A stretch of DNA of 64,000 nt from Volucribacter psittacicida (lineage in GTDB: Bacteria; Pseudomonadota; Gammaproteobacteria; Enterobacterales; Pasteurellaceae). The position numbers and the translations under genes were made by a program. Shown one piece after another: positions 46,366-56,038 of the stretch (position 1 is its first letter; every line of letters starts with the position of its first letter). The notes beneath the pieces were generated by a model. The model made no database searches, was not told the DNA's origin, and was given only the letters and a program-made list of their open reading frames with translations. The stretch lies in assembly GCF_004339025.1 (NCBI RefSeq), contig NZ_SMFT01000006.1:52064-116063 (forward strand), read 5' to 3'.

Positions 46366-47409
46366 TTATTTCGTTCTCAACCTATTCCAATATTTTTCAT
46401 AAATATCAATGGCTTCACCCACATCAGACTGTAAAATACCTTTTTTTATTTCTTGTTCTGGTGGGAATAAAATAGGATTATTGGCATCTTCTTCACTAAG
46501 CAGGGCTTTAACGCCTTCATTTGGCATAGAAAATCCCATTGTATCAATAACAACTTTGGCATTCTCTGGGCGTAACATAAAGTCAATAAATTGATATGCT
46601 TGCTCAACATTTTTGGCATTTGCTGGAATTGCATAATTATCCATCCAGAAAATCGCTCCCTCTTTAGGATAAATAAATTGGAAATTTGGGTTTTCTTTTG
46701 TGGCTCGAAATGCCGATCCATTCCAGACCATACCAAAATCGACTTCGCCTTGTAAATAAGGTACTTCTGGGGAATCTGAGTTAAAGGCTAATACATTAGG
46801 AATAAGGTTTTTTAATCGTTCATAAGCGGATTTTATTTCTTGTTCATTGGTGGTATTTGGCGAATAGCCTTCGAGTAATAAAGCGAAATGAAAAACTTCG
46901 CGAGAATCGTTAGTTAATAACAATCGTCCTTTATATTCAGGTTTCCATAAATCAGCCCAGCTGGTAATACGGGTTGGATCGACAACAGCACTGTTTACGC
47001 CTAATCCAGTTAAACCATAAATATAGGGCAAGGAATACTGATTATTGGGATCAAAATCTTTGTTGAGCAAACTTGGGGTAATGTATTTGATATGATGTAA
47101 TTTATTGTGATCTATTTTTTGTAACATACCTTCTTTTGCCATTTTCCCGACATAATAGCTTGAAGGAAAGACAAGATCATAGCTTCCACCTGTAAGTTTA
47201 AGTTTTGAATACATTTCTTCATTACTTTCAAAGGTGGAATAAATAACTTCAATGCCTGTTTCACGGGTAAATTGATTTAATAAAGTGGTGGGAATATATT
47301 CTGTCCAGTTATAGACGTAGAGTTTTTGATTGGCAAAGCTAGTAAAGCTCAATAATGTTAACATAAGAATAGATAAGGTTTTAACAATTCTGGTGAGTAA
47401 TGCTTTCAA
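46366..47409 (-). CDS. potD: Spermidine/putrescine-binding periplasmic protein PotD
   Basis: Captures polyamines for the PotABC transporter. The 347-residue protein has a signal peptide (about 1-26), then [11 protein letters not shown] (about 29-39), [15 protein letters not shown] (about 80-94) and [10 protein letters not shown], all typical of PotD. The start appears to be TTG at 47409: a strong AGGAGGA ribosome site lies 9 bases upstream and no ATG or GTG is in frame before it. potABC are not adjacent; related genomes can carry more than one potD, so this may be an orphan copy. The gene runs divergently from apbE. Confidence 0.9.
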   Translation of the reverse strand: MKALLTRIVKTLSILMLTLLSFTSFANQKLYVYNWTEYIPTTLLNQFTRETGIEVIYSTFESNEEMYSKLKLTGGSYDLVFPSSYYVGKMAKEGMLQKIDHNKLHHIKYITPSLLNKDFDPNNQYSLPYIYGLTGLGVNSAVVDPTRITSWADLWKPEYKGRLLLTNDSREVFHFALLLEGYSPNTTNEQEIKSAYERLKNLIPNVLAFNSDSPEVPYLQGEVDFGMVWNGSAFRATKENPNFQFIYPKEGAIFWMDNYAIPANAKNVEQAYQFIDFMLRPENAKVVIDTMGFSMPNEGVKALLSEEDANNPILFPPEQEIKKGILQSDVGEAIDIYEKYWNRLRTK

Positions 47410-47665
47410 TTTTCAAGTCCTCCTAAGCTCTAAATCTTAAAAGAGCGGTTAAATTTGCGTGAGAATTCAAATAAGCTCGGGCTTATTGATGATTTTAAAG
47501 GAAGCTCAGTATAGCAAAGTTAATATTGTAAAACCACTTAGACCGACAAAAGCTAAACAAATTTTCTTTTGATGATAATTAGGTGATTTTTTGTGCTTGG
47601 CTATAAATCCCTTCGATTTCCCGATATAATAGCCCCATGTTTTCTTTTTATTGTTAAGGTGTAAT

Positions 47666-48709
47666 GTGTTTAAGAAATTTGTATGTGGCTTGACGGCGAT
47701 AGCCTTTGTTTTTGTATTAGTGGCTTGTGAAAAACAGCCTAAAATTATCAATTTAACAGGTAAAACCATGGGGACGACTTATCATATAAAGTATATTGAT
47801 AGGGGCGAAGTGAAATTATCTGCGGAACAATTACAGGCGCAAGTGGAACAACAATTACATTTAGTGAACCAACAAATGTCCACTTATATAGCTGATTCTG
47901 AAATTAGTCAATTTAATCAATCACAAAATGTGAATCAGCCTATGCCAATTTCTGCGGCTTTTGCCACGGTTGTTGCCGAGGCGATCCAGTTAAATCAGCT
48001 TACGCAAGGGGGACTAGATATTACCGTTGGGCCGCTTGTCAATTTATGGGGATTTGGGCCAGAGCATCGTCCTGATAAACAGCCGACACCAGAGCAAATT
48101 GAACAGCGGCGTGCTTGGATTGGGTTAGATAAATTACAATTAACTCAACAAGCTGAGCAGGCTTATTTAACCAAAACAGTACCGCAACTTTATATTGATT
48201 TATCTTCTATTGCGAAAGGCTATGGGGTAGATTTGGTGGCAGATACCTTAGAACAAAATGCGATTGTAAATTATATGGTTGAGATTGGTGGGGAAATTCG
48301 TGCTAAAGGAAAAAATATTGAGGAAAAATCTTGGCAAATTGCTATTGAAAAACCAACTAATATAGGAGAAAGATCGCCACAATTAGTGATTGGTTTAGAA
48401 AATATGGCAATGGCAACATCGGGAGATTATCGTATTTATTTTGAAGAAAATGGTCAGCGTTTTTCCCATGAGATTGATCCGACAACGGGTTATCCAATCC
48501 AACATAATCTTGCGTCAATTACTGTATTAAATCCATCAGCAATGACTGCAGATGGTTTATCCACAGGGTTGTTTGTTCTGGGGGCAGATAAAGCCCTAGA
48601 AATTGCTGAACAACAAGGCTTGGCGATTTATTTAATTATGAAACAGGGAGATCATTTTGAAAGTAAAATGTCCAGTGAATTTAAGCGTTTAACGGGAATA
48701 AATGAATAA
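47666..48709 (+). CDS. apbE: FAD:protein FMN transferase ApbE
   Basis: Covalently attaches FMN to threonine residues of flavoproteins, chiefly NqrB and NqrC of the sodium-pumping NADH dehydrogenase. The 347-residue lipoprotein has a lipobox (LVAC, Cys20), then TGKTMGTTYHIKY (about 32-44), the GGLDITVGPLVNLWGFGP region, IDLSSIAKGYGVD (about 173-185) and the EIGGEIRAKG flavin site. Start: GTG at 47666 with AAGGTG upstream. nqrM follows 14 bases later, as in nqr operons, but nqrA-F are not beside them here. Confidence 0.94.
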   Translation: MFKKFVCGLTAIAFVFVLVACEKQPKIINLTGKTMGTTYHIKYIDRGEVKLSAEQLQAQVEQQLHLVNQQMSTYIADSEISQFNQSQNVNQPMPISAAFATVVAEAIQLNQLTQGGLDITVGPLVNLWGFGPEHRPDKQPTPEQIEQRRAWIGLDKLQLTQQAEQAYLTKTVPQLYIDLSSIAKGYGVDLVADTLEQNAIVNYMVEIGGEIRAKGKNIEEKSWQIAIEKPTNIGERSPQLVIGLENMAMATSGDYRIYFEENGQRFSHEIDPTTGYPIQHNLASITVLNPSAMTADGLSTGLFVLGADKALEIAEQQGLAIYLIMKQGDHFESKMSSEFKRLTGINE

Positions 48710-48723
48710 TAGAGGAAATAAAT

Positions 48724-48972
48724 ATGAAAACATTTTTAATTACATTAGTGATTTTTTTACTTATTATTTTAGCGATGGCATTAGGTTATATTTTTAATCG
48801 TAAAGAATTAAAAGGCAGTTGTGGCGGAATGAGTGCTATGGGGATTGAGAAAATGTGCGATTGCGAAGAGCCTTGTGATAATCTTAAAGATAAAGTTGAA
48901 AAAGGTGAGGTTGATCCTTCAGAATTAGCACGTTTTAACAATAAACAAGAAGCCTTTTATGAAGTAAAATAA
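48724..48972 (+). CDS. nqrM: Na+-NQR maturation protein NqrM
   Basis: Small membrane protein needed to assemble the iron centre between NqrD and NqrE. 82 residues: one N-terminal membrane helix (about 3-24) followed by the cysteine motif SCGGMSAMG....CDCEEPCD (about 36-55), the family hallmark. Cotranscribed with apbE. Length is typical. A short hairpin (GGGCTA/TAGCCC, 49006-49023) follows. Confidence 0.92.
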   Translation: MKTFLITLVIFLLIILAMALGYIFNRKELKGSCGGMSAMGIEKMCDCEEPCDNLKDKVEKGEVDPSELARFNNKQEAFYEVK

Positions 48973-49005
48973 TGCTAAACCCGATACTATTAAATATTAT
49001 TTATT

Positions 49006-49026
49006 GGGCTAATTTATTAGCCCTTT
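49006..49026 (+). terminator. Possible terminator after nqrM
   Basis: The 6-bp stem GGGCTA / TAGCCC around ATTTAT is followed by TTTAATTATT; the T run is short, so this is tentative. Confidence 0.45.
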
Positions 49027-49104
49027 AATTATTGTCGCTTTTCCCTCTCCTTTTCTGTACAATTTGCCCCAATTTTTTATTAGAGTGATTATTGAGAAAC
49101 AACA

Positions 49105-50436
49105 ATGAGAACAACACCCAATATTGGTTTTATTAGTTTAGGTTGCCCTAAAAATTTAGTGGATTCAGAACGTATTTTAACGGAGTTGCGTTCTGATGGT
49201 TATAATATTATTCCTCGTTATGAAGATGCGGATTTAGTGATCGTCAATACCTGTGGGTTTATTGATAGTGCGGTACAGGAATCTTTAGAGGCGATTGGTG
49301 AGGCATTACGAGAAAATGGCAAAGTGATCGTGACGGGCTGTTTAGGGGCTAAAGAAGATCAAATTCGTGAAGTTCACCCCAAAGTTTTAGAGATTACAGG
49401 ACCTCATAGTTATGAGGCGGTAATGACCCATGTACATAAATATGTACCTAAACCTGCTCATAACCCTTATGTGAGTTTAGTGCCTAAACAGGGGGTAAAA
49501 CTCACACCAAAACATTATGCCTACTTAAAAATTTCAGAGGGCTGCGATCATCGTTGTACCTTTTGTATTATTCCTTCTATGCGTGGGGATTTAGATAGCC
49601 GTCCTATTACACAAGTGCTTGACGAGGCAAAACGTTTAGTGGATTCGGGGGTAAAAGAATTATTAATTGTGTCACAAGATACCTCAGCTTATTCTCTCGA
49701 TCAAAGCAAAGAACAACAAAATCGTACCGTCTTTTGGAATGGTATGCCGATTAAAAATGATTTAATGACGCTGTGTAAACAGTTAGGTTCATTAGGTATT
49801 TGGATTCGTTTGCACTATGTTTACCCTTATCCACACGTTGATGATCTGATTCCTTTAATGGCTGAAGGAAAAATCTTGCCTTATTTAGATATTCCATTGC
49901 AGCACGCTAGCCCTAAAATCTTAAAAGCCATGAAAAGACCGGGAAAAATTGACCGCACTTTAGAACGGATCAAGCAATGGCGTGAAATTTGCCCAGAACT
50001 CACTTTGCGTTCAACCTTTATTGTGGGTTTCCCCGGCGAAACGGAAGAGGACTTTCAATTATTATTAGATTTTCTTGAGCAAGCACAATTAGATCGCGTC
50101 GGTTGCTTTAAATTTAGCCCAGTAGAGGGAGCGGTCGCGACAGATTTACCTGATCAAGTGCCAGAAGAGATCAAAGAGCAACGTTATCATCGTTTTATGC
50201 AGGTGCAACAACGCATTTCGGCACAGCGTTTACAGGCAAAAGTAGGTAAACAACTGGCGGTTATTATTGATGATATTGACCAAGAGGGAATGATTGGTCG
50301 TTCAATGGCGGACGCCCCTGAAATTGATGGCGTGGTGTATGTGGATAATCTTTCTGGTCAAACAATAAAGGTCGGCGATATTATTCAAGTTACCATTACG
50401 CAAGCTGATGATTATGATTTATGGGGGACTTGTTAA
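49105..50436 (+). CDS. rimO: Ribosomal protein S12 methylthiotransferase RimO
   Basis: Radical-SAM enzyme that adds a methylthio group to an aspartate of ribosomal protein S12. The 443-residue protein has the N-terminal UPF0004 domain with three cluster cysteines (LGCPKN, NTCGF, GCLG; about residues 14, 50 and 79), the radical-[11 protein letters not shown] motif (about 147-154) followed by [12 protein letters not shown], and a C-terminal TRAM domain. The CPKN/GDLDSR details favour RimO over MiaB. A USS lies near 49951. Monocistronic as far as can be seen, followed by a mobile repeat. Confidence 0.95.
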   Translation: MRTTPNIGFISLGCPKNLVDSERILTELRSDGYNIIPRYEDADLVIVNTCGFIDSAVQESLEAIGEALRENGKVIVTGCLGAKEDQIREVHPKVLEITGPHSYEAVMTHVHKYVPKPAHNPYVSLVPKQGVKLTPKHYAYLKISEGCDHRCTFCIIPSMRGDLDSRPITQVLDEAKRLVDSGVKELLIVSQDTSAYSLDQSKEQQNRTVFWNGMPIKNDLMTLCKQLGSLGIWIRLHYVYPYPHVDDLIPLMAEGKILPYLDIPLQHASPKILKAMKRPGKIDRTLERIKQWREICPELTLRSTFIVGFPGETEEDFQLLLDFLEQAQLDRVGCFKFSPVEGAVATDLPDQVPEEIKEQRYHRFMQVQQRISAQRLQAKVGKQLAVIIDDIDQEGMIGRSMADAPEIDGVVYVDNLSGQTIKVGDIIQVTITQADDYDLWGTC

Positions 50437-50455
50437 GTTTTCATCTGGAACTTAC

Positions 50456-50561
50456 TATAGTCGCTTCAATTTAAAATAAGACAAGGTGGCATACCGAAGA
50501 CAGTACAAATAGTACGGCGAGGTATGCCAACACTGTATTATTTTAAAGTGGAGCCACTATA
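50456..50561 (-). repeat. 106-bp palindromic MITE-like repeat, copy 9 (reverse orientation)
   Basis: Full length, starting TATAGTCGCTTCAATTT and ending TTTTAAAGTGGAGCCACTATA. Exactly 106 bp and collinear, in reverse complement, with the copy at 24698-24803. It occupies most of the rimO-rmuC gap and ends 25 bases before the rmuC start. Confidence 0.87.
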
Positions 50562-50585
50562 ACACAGAAGAATAAGGAGAATATT

Positions 50586-52196
50586 ATGCTTTCATTTTTT
50601 GCTAACCCTTGGCTTATTAGCACAATGAGCTTGCTATTATTATGCCTTATTCTGTTATTTGTTAATGCAAAACGTAAAGCCAATAGCCAAGCGTTGACGC
50701 AGGATTTAAACAAAACGGTTACGGAATTTAATCAACTATTGCAAAAATACGAGGGATTGGTCCAAGCAAAACATCAAGTGGATCAAGCCCTCGTTAAAGT
50801 AGAAACCCATGGGGAAAATTTGCAATTACGTTTACAAGAACGTGATGATAAAATGCGATACCTTACCCAAGAGCTTGATGAAGAGCAACAACGCCATCAA
50901 CAAGCTAATGCCCAATTAGCCAGTTTAAAAGAAAATATGGGCATTGCTTCAGCTCAGTTACAACAACTCAAGCAACAACTGGATTATAGTCAAAGCCAAG
51001 TTAGTCTCAAAGATCAAGAATTATCAAAATTAAATGAAAAACTGACCGCACTTTCTCAACAATTTACTGAATTAAAAACCACATTAGCCCAAAAAGAACA
51101 GCATTTTGTCAGCCAACAACAGCAATTTGAACAAAGTAAACAACAATTAAGCCAAGAATTTCAAAATTTGGCTAATCGTATTTTGGAAGAAAAAAGCCAG
51201 CGTTTTAGTCAAACCAATCAAACGGCATTGGACAATTTATTAAAGCCGTTTCGTGAACAAATTGAGGGGTTTCAAAAGCGAGTTAATGAAATTCATTCCG
51301 AAGCCTTAAAAGGTAATGCTGGATTAGAAGCCGAAATTAAAAAAGTCTTACAAATCGGATTAAATATGTCGCAAGAGGCAAATAATCTTACCTTAGCATT
51401 AAAAGGGCAGAAAAAAACCTTGGGCAACTGGGGCGAAATACAATTAGCCACCGCCTTACAACAAGCGGGCTTAATTGAGGGCGAACATTATCTTGCTCAA
51501 GCCCATTTCAAAGACACGCAAGGGAAACATAATTACCCTGATTTTGTATTGAACTTGCCTGATAATAAACATTTAATTATTGACAGCAAAATGTCGTTAA
51601 ATGCCTATGAACGTGCGGTAAGTGCCGAGCTGGAAGGAGAACGAGAGGCGTGCTTACAAGAACATATTAAAGCCATTAAACAGCATATTGAAGATCTCTC
51701 ACGCAAGGATTATAGCAATTTAATTGGTATGAGCAGCCCAAATTTTGTGTTGATGTTTATTGGCATTGAACCTGCTTATATTGAAGCCTTGAAACAGGAT
51801 AAAACCCTGTTTAACTACGGTTATGAACGCAATGTTATCCTTGTATCCCATACCACCCTAATGCCGATTTTGCGTACCGTTGCCAATTTATGGCGAATTG
51901 AACGGGGCAATAATGAAGCTAAAGAAATCAGCGAGAAAGCAGGCGAAATTTATAATCAAATATGCTTAGTCGCAGAACGCTTACTAAAATTAGGCAATAG
52001 TTTATCTGCTGTAAGCGGGCATTATAATAATACGGTAACAGCATTAGTCGGACAACAAGGCTTAATCGGCAAAGTAGAACGCTTTAAAGCCCTCTCCGCC
52101 AAAGCCAATAAAACCATGCCAAATCTTGATGTATTACATAATGATCTTGATTTAGAGAAGTTAGGGCTTTATCAACAGAACAAAGAAAAACCTTAG
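50586..52196 (+). CDS. rmuC: DNA recombination protein RmuC
   Basis: RmuC limits inversions at short inverted repeats and is also implicated in defence-related nuclease activity; it has a PD-(D/E)XK-like core. The 536-residue protein has an N-terminal membrane helix (about 10-28), a long Gln/Glu-rich coiled coil (about 35-215), and the conserved RmuC domain (about 225-500) with LGNWGEIQL, YPDFVLNLPD..HLIIDSKMSL and LIGMSSPNFVLMF. Ribosome site AAGGAGAAT. A USS lies near 51040. Ends shortly before a fragment of the dispersed repeat. Confidence 0.94.
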   Translation: MLSFFANPWLISTMSLLLLCLILLFVNAKRKANSQALTQDLNKTVTEFNQLLQKYEGLVQAKHQVDQALVKVETHGENLQLRLQERDDKMRYLTQELDEEQQRHQQANAQLASLKENMGIASAQLQQLKQQLDYSQSQVSLKDQELSKLNEKLTALSQQFTELKTTLAQKEQHFVSQQQQFEQSKQQLSQEFQNLANRILEEKSQRFSQTNQTALDNLLKPFREQIEGFQKRVNEIHSEALKGNAGLEAEIKKVLQIGLNMSQEANNLTLALKGQKKTLGNWGEIQLATALQQAGLIEGEHYLAQAHFKDTQGKHNYPDFVLNLPDNKHLIIDSKMSLNAYERAVSAELEGEREACLQEHIKAIKQHIEDLSRKDYSNLIGMSSPNFVLMFIGIEPAYIEALKQDKTLFNYGYERNVILVSHTTLMPILRTVANLWRIERGNNEAKEISEKAGEIYNQICLVAERLLKLGNSLSAVSGHYNNTVTALVGQQGLIGKVERFKALSAKANKTMPNLDVLHNDLDLEKLGLYQQNKEKP

Positions 52197-52508
52197 TGTT
52201 TATGGTCGCTTTAATTTAAAAAGGTGTAATGAAAAATAGGTTAATACTTATACTATAGGGTATTATGTAGTAGTTGCATAAAGACTGTTTAATTAAATTT
52301 TATGATAGCCTAATCCTTTTTCAATTAAGCAAGGGATTGCATTGATAAAATTAACAAACCTTTGGATTTAAAGTATAATTTGTTTAATCATTAGACTGTC
52401 GTTGTTTTACTTTGTAATAATATTGTGTTATCTCGTCTTGCCTTATTTCAAAGTGAACAATAATAAAAAGTGCGGTCAATTTTTGTAACGTTTTTATAAG
52501 GATTATTT
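52197..52508. other. 312-bp intergenic region upstream of ffh
   Basis: It begins with a fragment of the dispersed repeat (TATGGTCGCTTTAATTT, 52201) and has a partly complementary end (TTATTTCAAAGTGAACAATA, near 52450), which could mark a larger relative of the family about 260 bp long. It also holds a 36-base segment similar to 26601-26636, a TATAAT at about 52375 and a USS near 52471. No gene seen. Confidence 0.45.
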
Positions 52509-53879
52509 ATGTTTGAGAATTTATCGGATCGTCTTACTAAGACTCTGCGTAATATTACAGGTAAAGGACGATTAACCGAAGACAATATTAAGGATACCTT
52601 GCGTGAAGTGCGTATGGCATTGCTTGAGGCGGATGTTGCTTTGCCAGTGGTACGTGAGTTTATTAATCGGGTGAAAGAACGTGCCATTGGGGAGGAAGTA
52701 AATAAAAGTTTAACACCGGGGCAAGAGTTTCTAAAAATTGTGCGTGCTGAGCTTGAATCTGCAATGGGGGAAGCTAATGAGAGTTTGAATTTAGCCACCC
52801 AGCCGCCTGCGGTAATTTTAATGGCGGGTTTGCAAGGGGCGGGGAAAACCACTTCGGTAGGCAAATTGGCGAAATTTTTGCGTGAACGCCATAAGAAAAA
52901 GGTCTTGGTGGTTTCTGCTGACGTTTATCGTCCAGCGGCGATTAAACAATTAGAAACCCTTGCTCAAGGGGTAAATGTGGACTTTTTCCCTTCTGATGTG
53001 CAACAACAGCCTGTGCAAATTGTACAGTCGGCATTACAGCACGCGAAGCTAAAATTTTATGATGTGTTAATTGTGGATACCGCAGGGCGTTTGCACGTTG
53101 ATAGCGAAATGATGGAGGAAATTAAACAGGTTCATCAGGTATTAAATCCTATTGAAACCTTGTTTACTGTAGATGCCATGACAGGGCAAGATGCGGCAAA
53201 TACGGCGAAAGCCTTTAATGAAGCCTTGCCATTAACGGGGGTTATTTTAACCAAAGTTGATGGTGATGCTCGCGGTGGTGCCGCCTTGTCTATTCGTCAA
53301 ATTACTGGGAAGCCTATCAAATTTTTGGGGGTAGGGGAGAAAACTGATGCCCTTGAGCCATTCCACCCTGATCGTATTGCTTCAAGAATTTTGGGAATGG
53401 GCGATGTTTTATCCTTGATTGAAGATTTAGAACGTTCCGTAGATAAAGAAAAAGCGGAAAAAATGGCACAAAAATTCAAGAAAGGCGATGAGTTTACGCT
53501 TGAGGATTTTCGTGACCAGTTGATCGAAATGAAAAAAATGGGCGGTATGATGTCTATGTTGGAAAAATTACCGGGCGCCAAAAATTTGCCAGATCATATT
53601 AAGGGGCAGGTTGATGATAAAATGTTTAATCGTATGGAAGCAATGATTAATTCTATGACCCCAAAAGAACGTCGTCGTCCAGAAATTATTAAGGGATCAC
53701 GTAAACGCCGTATTGCTATGGGATCAGGCACGCAAGTACAGGATTTAAATCGTATGCTTAAACAATTTGATGAAATGCAACGTATGATGAAAAAAATGCG
53801 TAAAGGGGGTATGGCGAAAATGATGCGTAGTATGAAAGGTATGATGGGCGGTGGTTTTGGTGGTATGTTTGGCCGCTAA
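52509..53879 (+). CDS. ffh: Signal recognition particle protein Ffh
   Basis: GTPase subunit of the signal recognition particle; binds 4.5S RNA and signal sequences and docks with FtsY at the membrane. The 456-residue protein has the N domain, the G domain with GLQGAGKTTS (about residues 104-113), DTAGR (about 187-191) and TKVDGDARGG (about 246-255), and a methionine-rich C-terminal M domain (MKKMGGMMSML and the MMKKMRKGGMAKMMRSMKGMMG tail, in parts). Length is typical. Confidence 0.97.
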   Translation: MFENLSDRLTKTLRNITGKGRLTEDNIKDTLREVRMALLEADVALPVVREFINRVKERAIGEEVNKSLTPGQEFLKIVRAELESAMGEANESLNLATQPPAVILMAGLQGAGKTTSVGKLAKFLRERHKKKVLVVSADVYRPAAIKQLETLAQGVNVDFFPSDVQQQPVQIVQSALQHAKLKFYDVLIVDTAGRLHVDSEMMEEIKQVHQVLNPIETLFTVDAMTGQDAANTAKAFNEALPLTGVILTKVDGDARGGAALSIRQITGKPIKFLGVGEKTDALEPFHPDRIASRILGMGDVLSLIEDLERSVDKEKAEKMAQKFKKGDEFTLEDFRDQLIEMKKMGGMMSMLEKLPGAKNLPDHIKGQVDDKMFNRMEAMINSMTPKERRRPEIIKGSRKRRIAMGSGTQVQDLNRMLKQFDEMQRMMKKMRKGGMAKMMRSMKGMMGGGFGGMFGR

Positions 53880-53983
53880 TGATGCCTAAGCAAAGTGCGG
53901 TGAAATTGAGGAAAATTTTGCTATAACAAGGAGAAAAATTGCACCGCATATTTAAGCCTTAATCAAAAGAAAGGGGGGAACAA

Positions 53984-54433
53984 ATGAGAAAATATGTTGT
54001 TACAGTCATGATGTTGAGCTTAGTTGCTTGTAGCCACAGTGAAAATGTTGATTTAGCGAGACCTCAACAAGTAGAAACAGGTTTTGTGCAGGTACTTAAT
54101 CAGCCAGGTTACTACATTGATAGTGCCTCTATTTGGATTGATAGCAAATCCCCTGCGGTAATTAATTTTGATATGGTAACCAATTTAAGCCAAGGACAAC
54201 AAGGCTTTAAACATTATCCTACGGAAATAGCTAAGTCCGTGCGTAGCCACAAAAAAATCAATTGTCAAACCAATACTTATTCAAGAGCTGGCGAAATTGT
54301 TTACTCTGATTTTTGGGGAAAAGGTATTGCATTAAGTCAACATCGCCAACTATCGAGAACGATAACAATTCAACCCGATACGCGACTTGATACGGTAGCA
54401 AAAGTGCTTTGTGCGAATTTCTATAAAGATTAA
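53984..54433 (+). CDS. Lipoprotein of the surface-adhesin protein E family
   Basis: Protein E of Haemophilus influenzae is an outer-membrane lipoprotein that binds epithelial cells, vitronectin, laminin and haemin. The 149-residue product has a lipobox (LVAC, Cys16) and matches remembered protein E through the mature part: YYIDS.SIW.D (about 45-55), INFD.V.NL..G, KSVRS.K..NC (about 84-95), FWG.G (about 113-117) and TI.PDT.L...A.V.CAN. Both mature cysteines that form the known disulphide are present. Adhesin function is inferred from the family; surface exposure is not shown. Confidence 0.82.
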   Translation: MRKYVVTVMMLSLVACSHSENVDLARPQQVETGFVQVLNQPGYYIDSASIWIDSKSPAVINFDMVTNLSQGQQGFKHYPTEIAKSVRSHKKINCQTNTYSRAGEIVYSDFWGKGIALSQHRQLSRTITIQPDTRLDTVAKVLCANFYKD

Positions 54434-54464
54434 TTAATGATTTATTGTGGATTAATAATGAAAT

Positions 54465-54541
54465 TGGCGGAATGGACGGGACTCGAACCCGCGACCCCCT
54501 GCGTGACAGGCAGGTATTCTAACCAGCTGAACTACCACTCC
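54465..54541 (-). tRNA. tRNA-Asp (anticodon GTC)
   Basis: A 77-nt cloverleaf on the minus strand, almost identical to E. coli tRNA-Asp: acceptor GGAGTGG / CCATTCC, D arm AGTTCAGCTGGTTAGA, anticodon loop CTGTCAC with GTC, T arm GGTTCGAGTCC, and an encoded CCA end. Confidence 0.96.
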
Positions 54542-54680
54542 GCATAAAGAGGTTATAGTCAATATTGACTATCTCGCTGAAATGAGAGTGCATAATAATC
54601 TTTCTAACGGAGATGGTCAATATTTTTCTTTTGATTTGTTTTTAAGTGATGATTTAATCATCATTATGGTTATTTAGGGA

Positions 54681-55580
54681 TTATTTTTCCTGTTCCTCCA
54701 AAGCATCGCGGGCTGAGCGGATGCTTTTTTCTAATAAAGGGATACGAGGATCGTTTTCGGGGAGCAGTTTTAACATGGTTGCCCAAGAGACGATCGCCAT
54801 TTTATAGTCTTCTTGTTCAAAATAGTGGAATGCCAGTAGGCTTAGGGCTTGTACATTGGTGTGGTTAGCGCGTACTAAGGCTTTTAATAATTCTTCCCCT
54901 TTAAATTTATCCGAAGGATCTTCGGAAAACATTAGAATACGTGCGTAGCTGAGTTTGTATTCTTCATTATCAGGAGCTAGCTGATAGGCTTTTGCGTAGC
55001 TGTCGTGAGCGAGTTGCCCTTGATTGAGGTTCATGGCAAGTTGTCCAAGTAACCACCATTTGCTGCTGTCTTGCGGATGATTGTGTAAATATAAGCGTAG
55101 TGCGGTGGCAAATTCTTGCAATTCGCTGTCGCTCATTGGATTTGTCTGTTCTTCGCTTAAACGCTGATAAAAATAAGGCAACTTTTGCTCTGTTTGGGCG
55201 AAATGGTTTTGAGTTTGCCAAGCTCCTACATGAAAATAAGCAAGGCTTGCGATGATAGTGATAACTAACAAGGCGGAGCTAAACCAAATCTTGTTGATTT
55301 TTGTATGTTTTGATGATGTTGAATTGGTGTTTTGTGCTGGAATATCATCAAGTAACGCTTGTTGTAATTCGAGTTTGAGTTGTTGGCTGCTATTGTGTAG
55401 ACCTAATGCTTCTTCTCGTTCTAACTCTTGTAGTCGATCTAAGTAAAAGGCTTTATTGAGAGCATCACGTTGATGTGCTTTTTGTGTTTTTTCTTTTGTT
55501 GTGTTGCTTTTTAATAATGGGTAAAAGCAGATAACAGCAATGATAAGGGTAAATACTAAGGCGATAATCCAAAAGCTCAT
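54681..55580 (-). CDS. ccmI: Cytochrome c biogenesis protein CcmI
   Basis: Membrane chaperone that holds apocytochrome c for the haem ligase; in E. coli this part is fused to CcmH. The 299 residues have two membrane helices (about 3-22 and 98-117), a cytoplasmic leucine-zipper-like segment between them (FYLDRLQELEREEALG) and C-terminal TPR repeats (about 165-290). It overlaps the ccmH stop by 4 bases. Last gene of the ccm cluster; no clear strong terminator was seen downstream before the tRNA gene. Confidence 0.88.
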   Translation of the reverse strand: MSFWIIALVFTLIIAVICFYPLLKSNTTKEKTQKAHQRDALNKAFYLDRLQELEREEALGLHNSSQQLKLELQQALLDDIPAQNTNSTSSKHTKINKIWFSSALLVITIIASLAYFHVGAWQTQNHFAQTEQKLPYFYQRLSEEQTNPMSDSELQEFATALRLYLHNHPQDSSKWWLLGQLAMNLNQGQLAHDSYAKAYQLAPDNEEYKLSYARILMFSEDPSDKFKGEELLKALVRANHTNVQALSLLAFHYFEQEDYKMAIVSWATMLKLLPENDPRIPLLEKSIRSARDALEEQEK

Positions 55581-56038
55581 TGTTTTTCCTCATTTTTTAG
55601 GATATTGGCTAAACGTTGTTGCTGTTCTAAATTCAGCTCAGTTGTTGAGGAGGGATTGGCGGTATGACGAGATTTTTTGAATACCAGTAGTATCCCTAAT
55701 GCAATCAACAAGATAGGAGCGATCCATAGGATAATGGTTGAAAAGGTTATGGGCGGATCATAACTGACAAAATTACCATAACGTTGCACCATATAATCAA
55801 CGACCTCTTGTTTGGATTGTCCTTGTTTAAGTAATTCGAGTACCTTATGTCGCATATCTACGGCGATGGTGGCATTGGAGTCGGCAATATTATTATTTTG
55901 ACACTGTGGGCAACGTAGTTGTTGAGTTAGGCTATGATAGTCTTGTTGCTGTTGGGCGGAGTCAAACTCAAGCACATCAATGCTTGCCCAAAGGGAGAGG
56001 CTAAACAGTAAGCAAAAAAGTGCGGTCAGTTTTTTCAT
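55577..56038 (-). CDS. ccmH: Cytochrome c biogenesis thiol oxidoreductase CcmH
   Basis: Reduces or presents the apocytochrome CXXCH cysteines to the CcmF haem ligase. The 153-residue protein has a signal peptide, the active-site motif LRCPQCQN (about residues 41-48), a three-helix domain and one C-terminal membrane helix (about 104-122). It starts on the last base of the ccmG stop. A USS (near 56018) overlaps the start of the gene. Confidence 0.93.
   Translation of the reverse strand: MKKLTALFCLLFSLSLWASIDVLEFDSAQQQQDYHSLTQQLRCPQCQNNNIADSNATIAVDMRHKVLELLKQGQSKQEVVDYMVQRYGNFVSYDPPITFSTIILWIAPILLIALGILLVFKKSRHTANPSSTTELNLEQQQRLANILKNEEKQ

Noticed and set aside
47506..47769. 87-codon minus-strand frame between potD and apbE
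   Set aside because: It overlaps the apbE signal-peptide region on the other strand, is lysine-rich and low in complexity, with no ribosome site.
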